60,391 bases of DNA from Micromonosporaceae bacterium (GTDB lineage: Bacteria; Actinomycetota; Actinomycetes; Mycobacteriales; Micromonosporaceae), in the NCBI GenBank assembly GCA_009377645.1, contig WHTQ01000016.1, positions 1 to 60,391 on the forward strand. The letters run 5' to 3'. The notes below the pieces were generated by a model. It was given only the letters and a program-made list of their open reading frames with translations, was not told the origin of the DNA and made no database searches. This document shows positions 16,261-24,676 of this stretch, piece after piece (position 1 is the first letter of the stretch; every line of letters begins with the position of its first letter). The translations under genes and the position numbers were made by a program.

Positions 16261-16290
16261 TTGACCTTGGCTGGGTTGCGGGCCTACAGT
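16261..16290 (+). promoter_or_regulatory. Candidate promoter of the formate dehydrogenase operon
   Basis: TTGACC at 16261-16266 and TACAGT at 16285-16290 are separated by 18 bases. The first gene starts 87 bases beyond the -10 box with AGGAAGGAGG before it. The position, just after the preceding gene and ahead of an eight-gene run, fits the operon promoter. No regulator site could be assigned. Confidence 0.45.
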
Positions 16291-16376
16291 GACAACAGTG
16301 TGCGCCGCAGTCAGTGGTTCATGGGGCGGGCTACCCATACCGCACCGGTCCGGGGTGCGGAGGAAGGAGGCCGGCG

Positions 16377-19300
16377 GTGGAGGCCATCACACGGCGACAG
16401 TTTCTTGGCGTGGGCGCCGCGGGTGCGGCGGGTGCCGGCGTGCTCGGCGTCTCGGCGCTCGGGTTCGACGTCACCGAGGCCTCGCAGGTCAAGCAACGCC
16501 TGCGGATCGAGGGAGCGACCGTCTCCCACTCCGTCTGCCCCTACTGTGCGGTGGGCTGCGCGTTGCTCGCCTACACGAGGCAGGCCGACGACGGCCACGT
16601 CGAGCTGCTCCAGATCGAGGGTGACCCGGACAGCCCGGTCAACGAGGGCACCCTCTGCCCGAAGGGCGCGACCTCGCTGGAGCTCGCCGTCTCCCGACGG
16701 CGCGTGCCGGCCCCGCTGTACCGGGCGCCCGGCGCGACCGAGTGGTCGCAGGTGTCCTGGGACTTCGCGCTCGAGAAGCTGGCCCGCAACATCAAGACGT
16801 CGCGGGACCGCACGTTCGTCACCAGCGACGGCGACGGGAACGTCGTGAACCGCTGCGAGGGGATCGCGTTCGCCGGCGGTGCCGCGTTCAGCTCCGAGGA
16901 GGGCTACCTCGCCACCAAGCTGATGCGCGGGCTCGGGATCGTCCATCTGGAGCAACAGGCCCGGGTTTGACACGGCCCCACGGTGGTCAGTTTGGCCGCC
17001 ACGTTCGGCCGGGGGGCCATGACCAACCACTGGCGTGACATCCGGCATGCGGACCTGATTCTGATCAATGGAGCGAACCCGGCCGAGGCCCATCCGGTCG
17101 GCTTCCGCTGGCTGATGCGCGCCAAGCTCGACCGCGGCGCGAAGATCATCCACACCGACCCCCGGTTCACCCGCACCTCCGCCGTGGCCGACATGCACGT
17201 GCGGATCCGGACCGGGACCGACATCGCGTACTTCGGCGGCCTGATCAACTACGTCCTGGAGAACGACCTCTACCACCGGGAGTACGTGGAGTACGCGACC
17301 AACGCGGGCTTCGTGGTGGACCAGGGCTACGAGTTCCAGGACGGGATGTTCAACGGGTTCGACGAGGAGGCGCAGGCCTACGACCCGACGGCCTGGACCT
17401 ACCAGACCGAAGGCGAGGACGGCATCGCGGTGGTGGACATCGATCACCCCCGCTCCGTGCTGAACCTGATGCGGGAGCACTACCGCCGGTACACGCCGGA
17501 GATGGTGGAGCGCATCACGGGCATCCCGCAGGACCAGTTCCTCGAGGTGGCGAGGCTGGTAGGCGAGATGGGGCAGCCGGATAAGGTGATGACGATCGTC
17601 TACGCGGTCGGGCTGACCCACCACACCACCGGCGTGCAGCTGATCCGGTCCGGGGCCCTCCTCCAGCTCCTGCTCGGCAACATGGGGCGGCCCGGCGGCG
17701 GCATGAACGCCGAGCGGGGCCACGCCAACATCCAGGGCAACACCGACCACGCGATCTCCTGGGAAATCCTGCCCGGATATCTGCGGATCCCGGCGCCGGG
17801 CCAGCGGAACCTGGACGACTATGTGGACCAGAGCGCGTCCAAGCGCTCGCACCCCAACTCGTTGAACTTCTTCGGCGACAACTATCGCAACTTCATGGTG
17901 AGCCTGCTCAAGACCTGGTGGGGTGACACGGCCACCGCGGACAACGAGTACGCCTTCGACTATGTACCTAAGCCCGCGACGAACTCGTCCTGGATCTCGA
18001 TCTTCGATCAGGCGCTGCAGGGCCGGATGGAAGGGGTGATGCTGTCCGGGATGACGGCCACCAGCATCGGGCCCGACTCCAACCAGGTGCTGCAGGCGCT
18101 CACCAACCTCACCTGGCTGTGCGTCATGGACCCGTTCGAGACCACCAGCTCGGAGTTCTGGCGCGCGCCCGGGATCAACCCGGCCGAGGTGCAGACCGAG
18201 GTGTTCATGCTCCCGGCCACCCACTGGATCGAGAAGGACGGGTCGTTCACCAACAGCGGCCGTTGGGCGCAGTGGAAGGAAGCGGTCCTGCCGCCGGACG
18301 GTGAGGCCCGGCACGACCAGTGGATCCTGGCGGAGCTGTTCGAGCGGGTGCGGGAGCTCTACCGGCAGGAGGGCGGGAGCTTCCCCGACCCGGTGCTGGA
18401 CCTCCTCATGGAGTACGCGGACCCGCTCCGGCCCGACCTGGACGAGATCGCCCAGGAGGTCAACGGCCGGAACCTCACCACTGGCGAGCGGCTGGCCAGC
18501 TTCGGCGACCTGGCCGACGACGGCACCACGACCGCCGGCGACTGGATCTACACCGGCCACTACCCGGAGGAAGGCAACCTGACCAAGCGCCGCGACGGCG
18601 TACAGGATCCGGAGGCCAACGACCCGACCGGCATGGGCTTCTACCCGAACTGGGCGTGGAGCTGGCCGGCCAACCGGCGGATCCTCTACAACCGCGCCTC
18701 GGCCGACCCGCAGGGCCGCCCGTGGGACCCGGAGCGGCCCGGGATCGCCTGGGACGACGCCCAGGGCCTGTGGGTGGGCGACGTCCCCGACTACCCGCCG
18801 GATGTCGAGCCCGGCCCGGACGCCCCGCTGCCGTTCATCATGACCGGCGAGGGGACCGGGCGGCTGTTCACCAACTCGGTGGCCGACGGCCCGTTCCCGG
18901 AGCACTACGAGCCGATCGAGTCGCCGGTGCAGAACCCGCTGCACCCGGAGGTGTCCGCGACCCCGGCCGCGTTCCGGTACGACGAGCGGGCGGGCCGGCC
19001 GAACCGGTTCGGCACCGTGGACGAGTTCCCGTACGTCGCCACCTCGTACCGCCTCACCGAGCACGAGCACTACGTCACCCAGCACGTCGAGAAACTGGTG
19101 CAGCTGCAGCCGGAGGCTTTCGTGGAGATCCCCGCCGCGCTCGCCCGGGAGAAGGATATCGAGACCGGTGACCTGGTGCGGGTCTCGTCCATGCGGGGCA
19201 AGCTGGAGGTCCGCGCGGTGGTGACCAAACGCCTCGGCCCGCTCCAGATCGACGGGCAGACGGTCTACCAGATCGGGATCCCGATCCACTGGGGCTTCGT

Positions 19301-19415
19301 CGGCATCCGGACCGGCCAGCACTGGCTCGCCAACGCGCTCACCCCGTTCGTCGGCGACGCCAGCTCGCGTACCCCTGAGTTCAAGGCGTTCCTCGTCAAC
19401 CTCGAGAAGATGTGA
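16377..19415 (+). CDS. fdnG: Formate dehydrogenase alpha subunit, selenocysteine-containing
   Basis: The molybdenum/tungsten catalytic subunit, 1012 residues if the in-frame TGA at 16968-16970 is read as selenocysteine (Sec198). The GTG at 16377 follows AGGAAGGAGG. A twin-arginine signal (TRRQFLGVG) directs export. The 4Fe-4S ligands are Cys54, 57, 61 and 94 (SVCPYCAVGCALL, LCPKGAT). The active-site context is LEQQARV-Sec-HGPTVVSLAATFG, matching FDH-N, where Sec binds Mo and the next His (199) aids proton removal. Molybdopterin-guanine-dinucleotide domains follow (LILINGANPAEAHP, then RPGGGMNAERGHANIQG). It oxidises formate outside the membrane and passes electrons to the beta and gamma subunits encoded downstream. 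Without Sec decoding only a 197-residue stump would form. Confidence 0.92.
16968..17000 (+). promoter_or_regulatory. Sec codon and putative bacterial SECIS hairpin
   Basis: Immediately after the TGA, CGGCC at 16973-16977 can pair with GGCCG at 16994-16998, leaving a 16-base apical region (ccacggtggtcagttt) that contains the GGU/GUC bases typical of SelB-binding loops. The distance from TGA to loop (about 10-25 bases) agrees with bacterial SECIS elements, which must lie within the coding sequence. The fold was judged by eye. Confidence 0.55.
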
Positions 19416-20272
19416 TGGTCGTGCCGCGCGTCGAGGCGAGTCCGTGGGCGGCTCCCCGCCAGCGGGCGCAGGCGCTGCGCGAGCGGCACACCTTCGCGGC
19501 GGAGGTGCTCACCCTCTACCTCGCCCTGCTGGAGGTCTGGGAGCAGGCGTGGGCGGCGGCCGGGGATGAGCCCGCCCAGCCGGAAGCGCTGGCCGGCTGG
19601 GCGGCGCGGCGGGTGCTGCCCCGGGTGGTGGCGGCGACCGCGGAGTCCGGCCCGGAGCCGCTGGTCGAGAGCCTGCCCCCGGATCCGATGGGCGACCCCG
19701 GCGCGGCCGAGGACCTGCTGGCGGCCTGGCTCGCCGGCGACGAGGCGCTGGTCCCGGTGGAGCGATATCTTGCCCGCGCCTCGCTGCGGGGACCGCTGGC
19801 GGCGGTCGACGCCGGCGCCGCGTGCGCCCGGGACACCTCCCCGCGGGGCGGCCGGCGCTGCCCGCAATGCGCCGGCCCGCCGCAGCTCAGCTTCCGCACC
19901 GACACCGGCGACCGGCTGGTCAGCGGGGGCCGCCGGCTGCTGTGTGCCCGCTGCGGCACGAGCTGGGCCTTCTCCAGCAGTGCCTGCGCCGGCTGCGGGG
20001 AGACCGCGGGCGCCCGGCGCACCGTCTACTCAGAACAGCGCGACGGGCAGCCGCAGGTGGGCCGCGGCGACGGCGACGGGGGCGGCGGCGGCACCTTCCC
20101 GCACCTGCGGGTGGAGGCCTGTAGCAGCTGCCAGCGGTACCTGATCGACGTCGACCTGGGCCGCGACCCCCGGGCGGTGCCGGAGGTGGATGAGCTGGCG
20201 GCGCTGCCGCTCGACCTGTACGCGGCCGAGTGTGGCCTTTCCAAGATCACGCCGAACGTGATGGGGTTTTGA
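19415..20272 (+). CDS. fdhE: Formate dehydrogenase accessory protein FdhE
   Basis: About 285 residues. The ATG at 19415 overlaps the alpha-subunit stop. The N-terminal half is helical. The C-terminal half has four C-x2-C pairs: CPQCAGPP, CARCGTSW, CAGCGET and CSSCQRY, the paired rubredoxin-like iron sites of FdhE. FdhE is a cytoplasmic proofreading chaperone that binds the Tat-exported FDH before transport. The gene order alpha-fdhE-beta differs from E. coli, where fdhE is last. A Gly/Asp-rich insert (GRGDGDGGGGG) between the third and fourth pair is unusual and probably a flexible loop. Confidence 0.85.
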   Translation: MVVPRVEASPWAAPRQRAQALRERHTFAAEVLTLYLALLEVWEQAWAAAGDEPAQPEALAGWAARRVLPRVVAATAESGPEPLVESLPPDPMGDPGAAEDLLAAWLAGDEALVPVERYLARASLRGPLAAVDAGAACARDTSPRGGRRCPQCAGPPQLSFRTDTGDRLVSGGRRLLCARCGTSWAFSSSACAGCGETAGARRTVYSEQRDGQPQVGRGDGDGGGGGTFPHLRVEACSSCQRYLIDVDLGRDPRAVPEVDELAALPLDLYAAECGLSKITPNVMGF

Positions 20273-20273
20273 G

Positions 20274-21146
20274 ATGGCGCAGATAACGGCTGGCCAGGCC
20301 TACGGGTTCTTCACCGACACGAGCGTGTGCATCGGCTGCAAGGCCTGCGAGGTGGCCTGCAAGGAGTGGAACGAGCTGCCCGGCAACGAGCCGGCCTTCG
20401 GCGACGGCTACGACAACACCGGGAGCCTAGACTCGCAGAACTGGCGGCACGTGCAGTTCATCGACAACGTGCCGGACGAGACGTCGAGCACCGGCCAGGG
20501 CAAGGCCTGGCTGATGATGTCGGACGTGTGCAAGCACTGCCAGCACGCGAGCTGCATGGACGTCTGCCCGACCGGGGCGATCATCCGGACCGAGTTCGAC
20601 AGCGTCTTCATCCAGCCCGACGTGTGCAACGGCTGCCGGAACTGCATCGCGGCGTGCCCGTACAACGTGATCGCGCAGGACGAGCACAAGGGAGTCGCGC
20701 AGAAGTGCACGCTCTGCTACGACCGGCTCCAGGGTGGGATGGAACCGGCCTGCTCCAAGGCGTGCCCGACCGAGTCGATCCAGTTCGGCCCGGTCGAGGA
20801 GCTGCAGCAGGCGGCCCGCCAGCGGGTCACCGACCTGCACGAGCAGGGCGTCACGCAGGCGCGTCTGTACGGCGAGGACAGCTCGATCTACGGCGGGCTC
20901 AACGCGTTCTTCCTGCTGATGGACGAGCCGGAGGCGTACAACCTGCCGAACCAGGCGAACGCCGTGCTGCCGCAACGCAACAACCTGGGCGGCTACCTCG
21001 GTGCGCTGGGCACCGCCGTGCTGGCCGTGTTCGGCGGCCTGATCGCGCTGCGCCGGCGCCGGGAGCCGGTCGCCGACGGTCCGGCCGGCGCACCCGACGA
21101 CGCGCCCGCCGAGGCGGCGCCCGAGACCGGGGCAGGTGAGGACTGA
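20274..21146 (+). CDS. fdnH: Formate dehydrogenase beta subunit, four-cluster ferredoxin type
   Basis: 290 residues. Four cysteine groups can each bind a 4Fe-4S cluster: CIGCKACEVACKEWN, CKHCQHASCMDVCPTGAI, CNGCRNCIAACPYNV, and CTLCYD with CSKACPTESI. A single membrane helix near the end (LGALGTAVLAVFGGLIAL) anchors it, as in FdnH, followed by an acidic Ala-rich tail. There is no signal peptide, so it would be exported bound to the alpha subunit. It relays electrons from the Mo site to the membrane subunit. Confidence 0.9.
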   Translation: MAQITAGQAYGFFTDTSVCIGCKACEVACKEWNELPGNEPAFGDGYDNTGSLDSQNWRHVQFIDNVPDETSSTGQGKAWLMMSDVCKHCQHASCMDVCPTGAIIRTEFDSVFIQPDVCNGCRNCIAACPYNVIAQDEHKGVAQKCTLCYDRLQGGMEPACSKACPTESIQFGPVEELQQAARQRVTDLHEQGVTQARLYGEDSSIYGGLNAFFLLMDEPEAYNLPNQANAVLPQRNNLGGYLGALGTAVLAVFGGLIALRRRREPVADGPAGAPDDAPAEAAPETGAGED

Positions 21147-22120
21147 TGGCACTCGCGCAGGACGTACAGCACTTCGTACGGGAACCGGACTGGACCTGGT
21201 ACATCCTGGCCTACTTCTTCTTCGCCGGCCTGTCCGGCGGGTCCTACGCGATCGCCACCCTGTTCCGGCTGCGCGGTGAGCGCTCGGACGAGCCGGCGGC
21301 CCGGCTCGGCTACTACGTGTCGTTCCTGACCCTGCTGGTCTGCCCGGTCATGCTGATCCTCGACCTCGGCCAGCCGCTGCGGTTCTGGCACATGATGTGG
21401 AACACCACGCCGGACGGGGTGGGCCTCAACTTCAAGTACTGGTCGCCGATGTCGGTCGGGGTGTGGGCGCTGCTGGTGTTCGGCATCTTCGCCACCGTGT
21501 CGTTCGCGGAGGCGCTGGTGCGCGACCAGCGGCTCCGCCTCCCGCTCGCGCAACGGGCGGTCCGGCTGCTGGAGGGGACCGCGGGCACGCTGTTCATCGG
21601 CGTGGGGGCGCTGTTCGGCCTGTTCATCGCCGGCTACACCGGGGTGCTGCTGGCCGTCTCGAACCAGCCGGTGTGGAGCGACACCTGGACGCTCGGCGGG
21701 CTGTTTCTCGCCTCCGGGCTGTCCGGCTCCGCCGCGCTGCTGATGTTCCTGGTCCGGTACCGCCCGGCCGCGGCGGCCAGCACCGGCCCGCTGGTCATCT
21801 CCGAGCGCTTCTACGCGCTGCTCGAGCTCGCCCTGATCGTGATCTTCGCCCTCACCCTGATCCCGGCCGGCGCCCTCGGCGCCGCCTTCGGCTTCCCGTG
21901 GATCCTGCTCTGGCTGGTGGTCTTCGCTGGCCTGGTGCCGGGGATCGGCGGCCTGCTCACCGCCCGACTCGCCGTCACCGACCAGGGCGGGACGGCGCCC
22001 GCAGGCAGCTCGGTGGCGACCGCCGTGCGGACTCCGCTGCGGACCGCGGTGGCGGTTCCCGGGCTGATCCTGCTCGGGGTGCTGGCGCTGCGGGCCACGA
22101 TCATCTTCAGCATCCAGTAG
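21146..22120 (+). CDS. NrfD/PsrC-type membrane subunit of formate dehydrogenase
   Basis: 324 residues with about eight or nine membrane helices, for example WTWYILAYFFFAGLSGGSYA, ILDLGQPLRFWHMMWN and LAGYTGVLL-like segments. WYILAYFFFAGLSGGSYA and DLGQPLRFWHM are the landmarks of the NrfD family, which binds quinone but has no haem. E. coli FDH-N instead uses a cytochrome b (FdnI), so here electrons would pass directly to menaquinone. The start overlaps the beta-subunit stop. Confidence 0.85.
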   Translation: MALAQDVQHFVREPDWTWYILAYFFFAGLSGGSYAIATLFRLRGERSDEPAARLGYYVSFLTLLVCPVMLILDLGQPLRFWHMMWNTTPDGVGLNFKYWSPMSVGVWALLVFGIFATVSFAEALVRDQRLRLPLAQRAVRLLEGTAGTLFIGVGALFGLFIAGYTGVLLAVSNQPVWSDTWTLGGLFLASGLSGSAALLMFLVRYRPAAAASTGPLVISERFYALLELALIVIFALTLIPAGALGAAFGFPWILLWLVVFAGLVPGIGGLLTARLAVTDQGGTAPAGSSVATAVRTPLRTAVAVPGLILLGVLALRATIIFSIQ

Positions 22121-22127
22121 CGTCCAC

Positions 22128-23270
22128 ATGCGCCGCCCTCCGCCGACCGTCGAGCAGGTGACCCAGGCGCTGGCCACGGTCCAGGATCCCGAGATCCACC
22201 GGCCGATCACCGACCTCGGCATGGTCGAGCAGGTCGACGTCGCCGGCGGCGGGTCGGTCCGGGTCTCGGTGCTGCTGACCATCCAGGGCTGCCCGTTGCA
22301 CGAGACGATCCGGCGCGACGTCACCAGCGCGGTGTCGACGCTGCCCGGGGTCTCCCGGGTCGAGGTGAGCTTCGGGGTGATGAGCGACGAGCAGCGGCAG
22401 GCGCTGCAGCGCGAGCTGATGGGCGACCATGGCGGCCGGGAGATCCCGTTCGCCAGTGCCGAGTCGCTGACCCGGGTCTACGCCGTCGCCAGCGGCAAGG
22501 GCGGGGTGGGCAAGTCGTCGGTGACCGTGAACCTGGCGGCGGCGTTCGCCGGGATGGGGCGGAAGGTCGGCATCGTCGACGCCGACATCTACGGGCACTC
22601 AGTGCCCCGGATGCTGGGCGCGACCGGCCGACCCACCCAGGTAGCGCAGATGATCATGCCACCGGAGGTCCAGGGCATCAAGGTCATCTCGATCGGGATG
22701 TTCACCGCCGGCAACACCCCGGTGGTGTGGCGGGGGCCGATGCTGCACCGCGCCCTGCAGCAGTTCCTGGCCGACGTCTACTGGGGCGACCTGGACGTGT
22801 TGTTCATGGACCTGCCACCGGGCACCGGCGACATCGCGATCTCCCTCTCCCAGCTGGTGCCACCGGCCGAGCTCCTGATCGTGACGACGCCGCAGCTGGC
22901 CGCGGCCGAGGTGGCCGAACGGGCCGGCGCGATCGCGGTGCAGACCCACCAGCGGATCGTCGGGGTGGTCGAGAACATGTCCGGGCTGCCGTGCCCGCAC
23001 TGCGGGCAGGAGGTGGCGGTGTTCGGCTCGGGCGGCGGCCAGCTGGTGGCGGAGACGCTGTCCCGCAGCTCCGGTGGCCATGTCCCGCTGCTCGGCCAGG
23101 TGCCGCTGGACCTGCGGCTGCGGGAACGCAGCGACACCGGGGAGCCGCTGGTGCTGGCCGAGCCGGACACACCGGCGGCGACGGCACTGCTGGCGGTCGC
23201 CGACAAGCTAGCCGCGCGGGGACGCGGCCTGGCCGGGCGCCCCCTCGGGCTCACCCCGGTCACCTCCTGA
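22128..23270 (+). CDS. mrp: Mrp/ApbC-type P-loop Fe-S cluster carrier
   Basis: 380 residues. An N-terminal MIP18/DUF59 domain (residues 5-95, ATVQDPEIHRPITDLGMV) precedes the deviant Walker A ASGKGGVGKSSVTVNLA, ADIYGHSVPRMLG, and DLPPGTGDIAISLSQ. The cluster-binding pair is GLPCPHCGQ. These ATPases transfer Fe-S clusters to apoproteins. Its place seven bases after the NrfD-type gene suggests delivery to the many clusters of this FDH rather than general housekeeping. Confidence 0.85.
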   Translation: MRRPPPTVEQVTQALATVQDPEIHRPITDLGMVEQVDVAGGGSVRVSVLLTIQGCPLHETIRRDVTSAVSTLPGVSRVEVSFGVMSDEQRQALQRELMGDHGGREIPFASAESLTRVYAVASGKGGVGKSSVTVNLAAAFAGMGRKVGIVDADIYGHSVPRMLGATGRPTQVAQMIMPPEVQGIKVISIGMFTAGNTPVVWRGPMLHRALQQFLADVYWGDLDVLFMDLPPGTGDIAISLSQLVPPAELLIVTTPQLAAAEVAERAGAIAVQTHQRIVGVVENMSGLPCPHCGQEVAVFGSGGGQLVAETLSRSSGGHVPLLGQVPLDLRLRERSDTGEPLVLAEPDTPAATALLAVADKLAARGRGLAGRPLGLTPVTS

Positions 23271-23355
23271 GAAGAAGCCAGTACGCGAAGACCGCCGCCG
23301 TCCCGACCACCCGAACGGTTGACAGCACGGTCCCCCGACCGAAAGAGTTGGTGGG

Positions 23356-24675
23356 GTGGAAGGCGTTCCAGCCGGGCGGCACGAGCGGCGCGGCATCCCG
23401 CGTACGGACATCGTGCTGGCCGACTCCCGGCTGGCCACGGCCGTCGCCACGCTTGGGCGGGCGGTGGTCAAGGACGTCGTCGTGGTGGCGCAGGAGCGGG
23501 CCCGGCGGGGTGAGATCCCGCCGGACTCGGTGGCCGACGTCGCGGCCGCGTCGCTGCCGCACCGCGCCACGACGCTACGTGCGGTGGTCAACGCCACCGG
23601 GGTCGTGCTGCACACGAACCTCGGGCGCGCCCCGCTCTCGGCCGCCGCGGTCGACGCGCTGCAGGCGGCGGCCGGGCCGGCCGACGTCGAGTTCGACCTG
23701 GCCACCGGGCGGCGGGCGCGGCGCGGCCGGGGCACGCTGGCGGCGTTGGCGGCCGCCGTTCCCGCCGCCGAGGCGGTGCACGTGGTCAACAACGGCGCGG
23801 CCGCGCTGGTCCTCGCCGCCACCGCGCTGGCGGCCGGTCGGGAGGTCGTGGTGAGCCGCGGTGAGCTGATCGAGATCGGGGACGGGTTCCGGCTGCCGGA
23901 CCTGCTCCAGTCGACCGGAGCCCGGCTGCGCGAGGTCGGTACGACGAACCGCACGGCGCTGCCCGACTACCAGGCCGCGATCGGCCCGGACACCGGGTTC
24001 GTGCTCAAGGTGCATCCGTCCAACTTCGTCGTACGGGGGTTCACGTCCACGGTCGCGACCCGGGACCTGGCCGGGCTCGGCGTACCGGTGGTGGTCGATA
24101 TCGGCGCCGGGTTGTTGGCCCACGAGCCGCTGCTCCCGGATGAGCCGGACGCCGCCACCGCCCTGGCCGACGGCGCCGCGCTGGTGGTGGCGAGCGGCGA
24201 CAAGCTGCTCGGCGGCCCGCAGGCGGGTCTGATCCTCGGCCGCGCCGGCGTCGTCGAACGGCTGCGCCGGCATCCGCTGGCCCGGGCGCTGCGGGTCGAC
24301 AAGCTCACGCTCGCCGCGCTGGAGGCGACCTTGCGCGGGCCGGAGTCCCCGACCTGGCAGGCGCTGCGTCGCGACGTGCGGGAGCTGCGGGCGCGGGCGC
24401 AGCGGCTGCGCGACTCGCTCGGCGAGCAGGGGATCACCGCCGAGGCGGTCGAGACCGCCAGCGTGGTCGGCGGCGGCGGTGCACCGGAGGTGGACCTGCC
24501 CTCCTGGGCGGTCGCCCTGGACCCCGCCCTGGCCGGGCCGCTGCGGAGCGGCGAACCGTCCGTGGTGGGCCGGGTCGAGCACGGGCGGCTGCTGCTCGAC
24601 CTGCGATGCGTACCCCCCGACCAGGACGACCCGGTACGCGCGGCGGTGGTCTCCGCCGCCTTCCGGCGGGCCTGA
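23356..24675 (+). CDS. selA: L-seryl-tRNA(Sec) selenium transferase
   Basis: 439 residues. The PLP enzyme converts Ser-tRNA(Sec) to Sec-tRNA(Sec) with selenophosphate. Landmarks are VVNATGVVLHTNLGRAPLS, VVNNGAAALVLA, VSRGELIEIGDGFRLPD, LREVGTTNRT, VDIGAGLL and the PLP lysine in ASGDKLLGGPQAGLI. The GTG at 23356 opens the frame 85 bases after mrp. TTGACA at 23319-23324 lies in that gap, so a separate promoter is possible. The N-terminus is somewhat shorter than in E. coli SelA. It forms one unit with selB (one base between stop and start) and selD. Confidence 0.92.
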   Translation: MEGVPAGRHERRGIPRTDIVLADSRLATAVATLGRAVVKDVVVVAQERARRGEIPPDSVADVAAASLPHRATTLRAVVNATGVVLHTNLGRAPLSAAAVDALQAAAGPADVEFDLATGRRARRGRGTLAALAAAVPAAEAVHVVNNGAAALVLAATALAAGREVVVSRGELIEIGDGFRLPDLLQSTGARLREVGTTNRTALPDYQAAIGPDTGFVLKVHPSNFVVRGFTSTVATRDLAGLGVPVVVDIGAGLLAHEPLLPDEPDAATALADGAALVVASGDKLLGGPQAGLILGRAGVVERLRRHPLARALRVDKLTLAALEATLRGPESPTWQALRRDVRELRARAQRLRDSLGEQGITAEAVETASVVGGGGAPEVDLPSWAVALDPALAGPLRSGEPSVVGRVEHGRLLLDLRCVPPDQDDPVRAAVVSAAFRRA

Positions 24676-24676
24676 C

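Noticed and set aside
16968-16970. TGA as a nonsense mutation splitting fdh
   Set aside because: It sits exactly at the known Sec position, reading resumes in frame, no other damage is present, and selA, selB and selD are in the same run.
16311-19322. A 1003-codon open frame opposite the formate dehydrogenase gene
   Set aside because: It results from GC-rich third codon positions in the real gene. It has no family match and lies against a gene with clear catalytic motifs.
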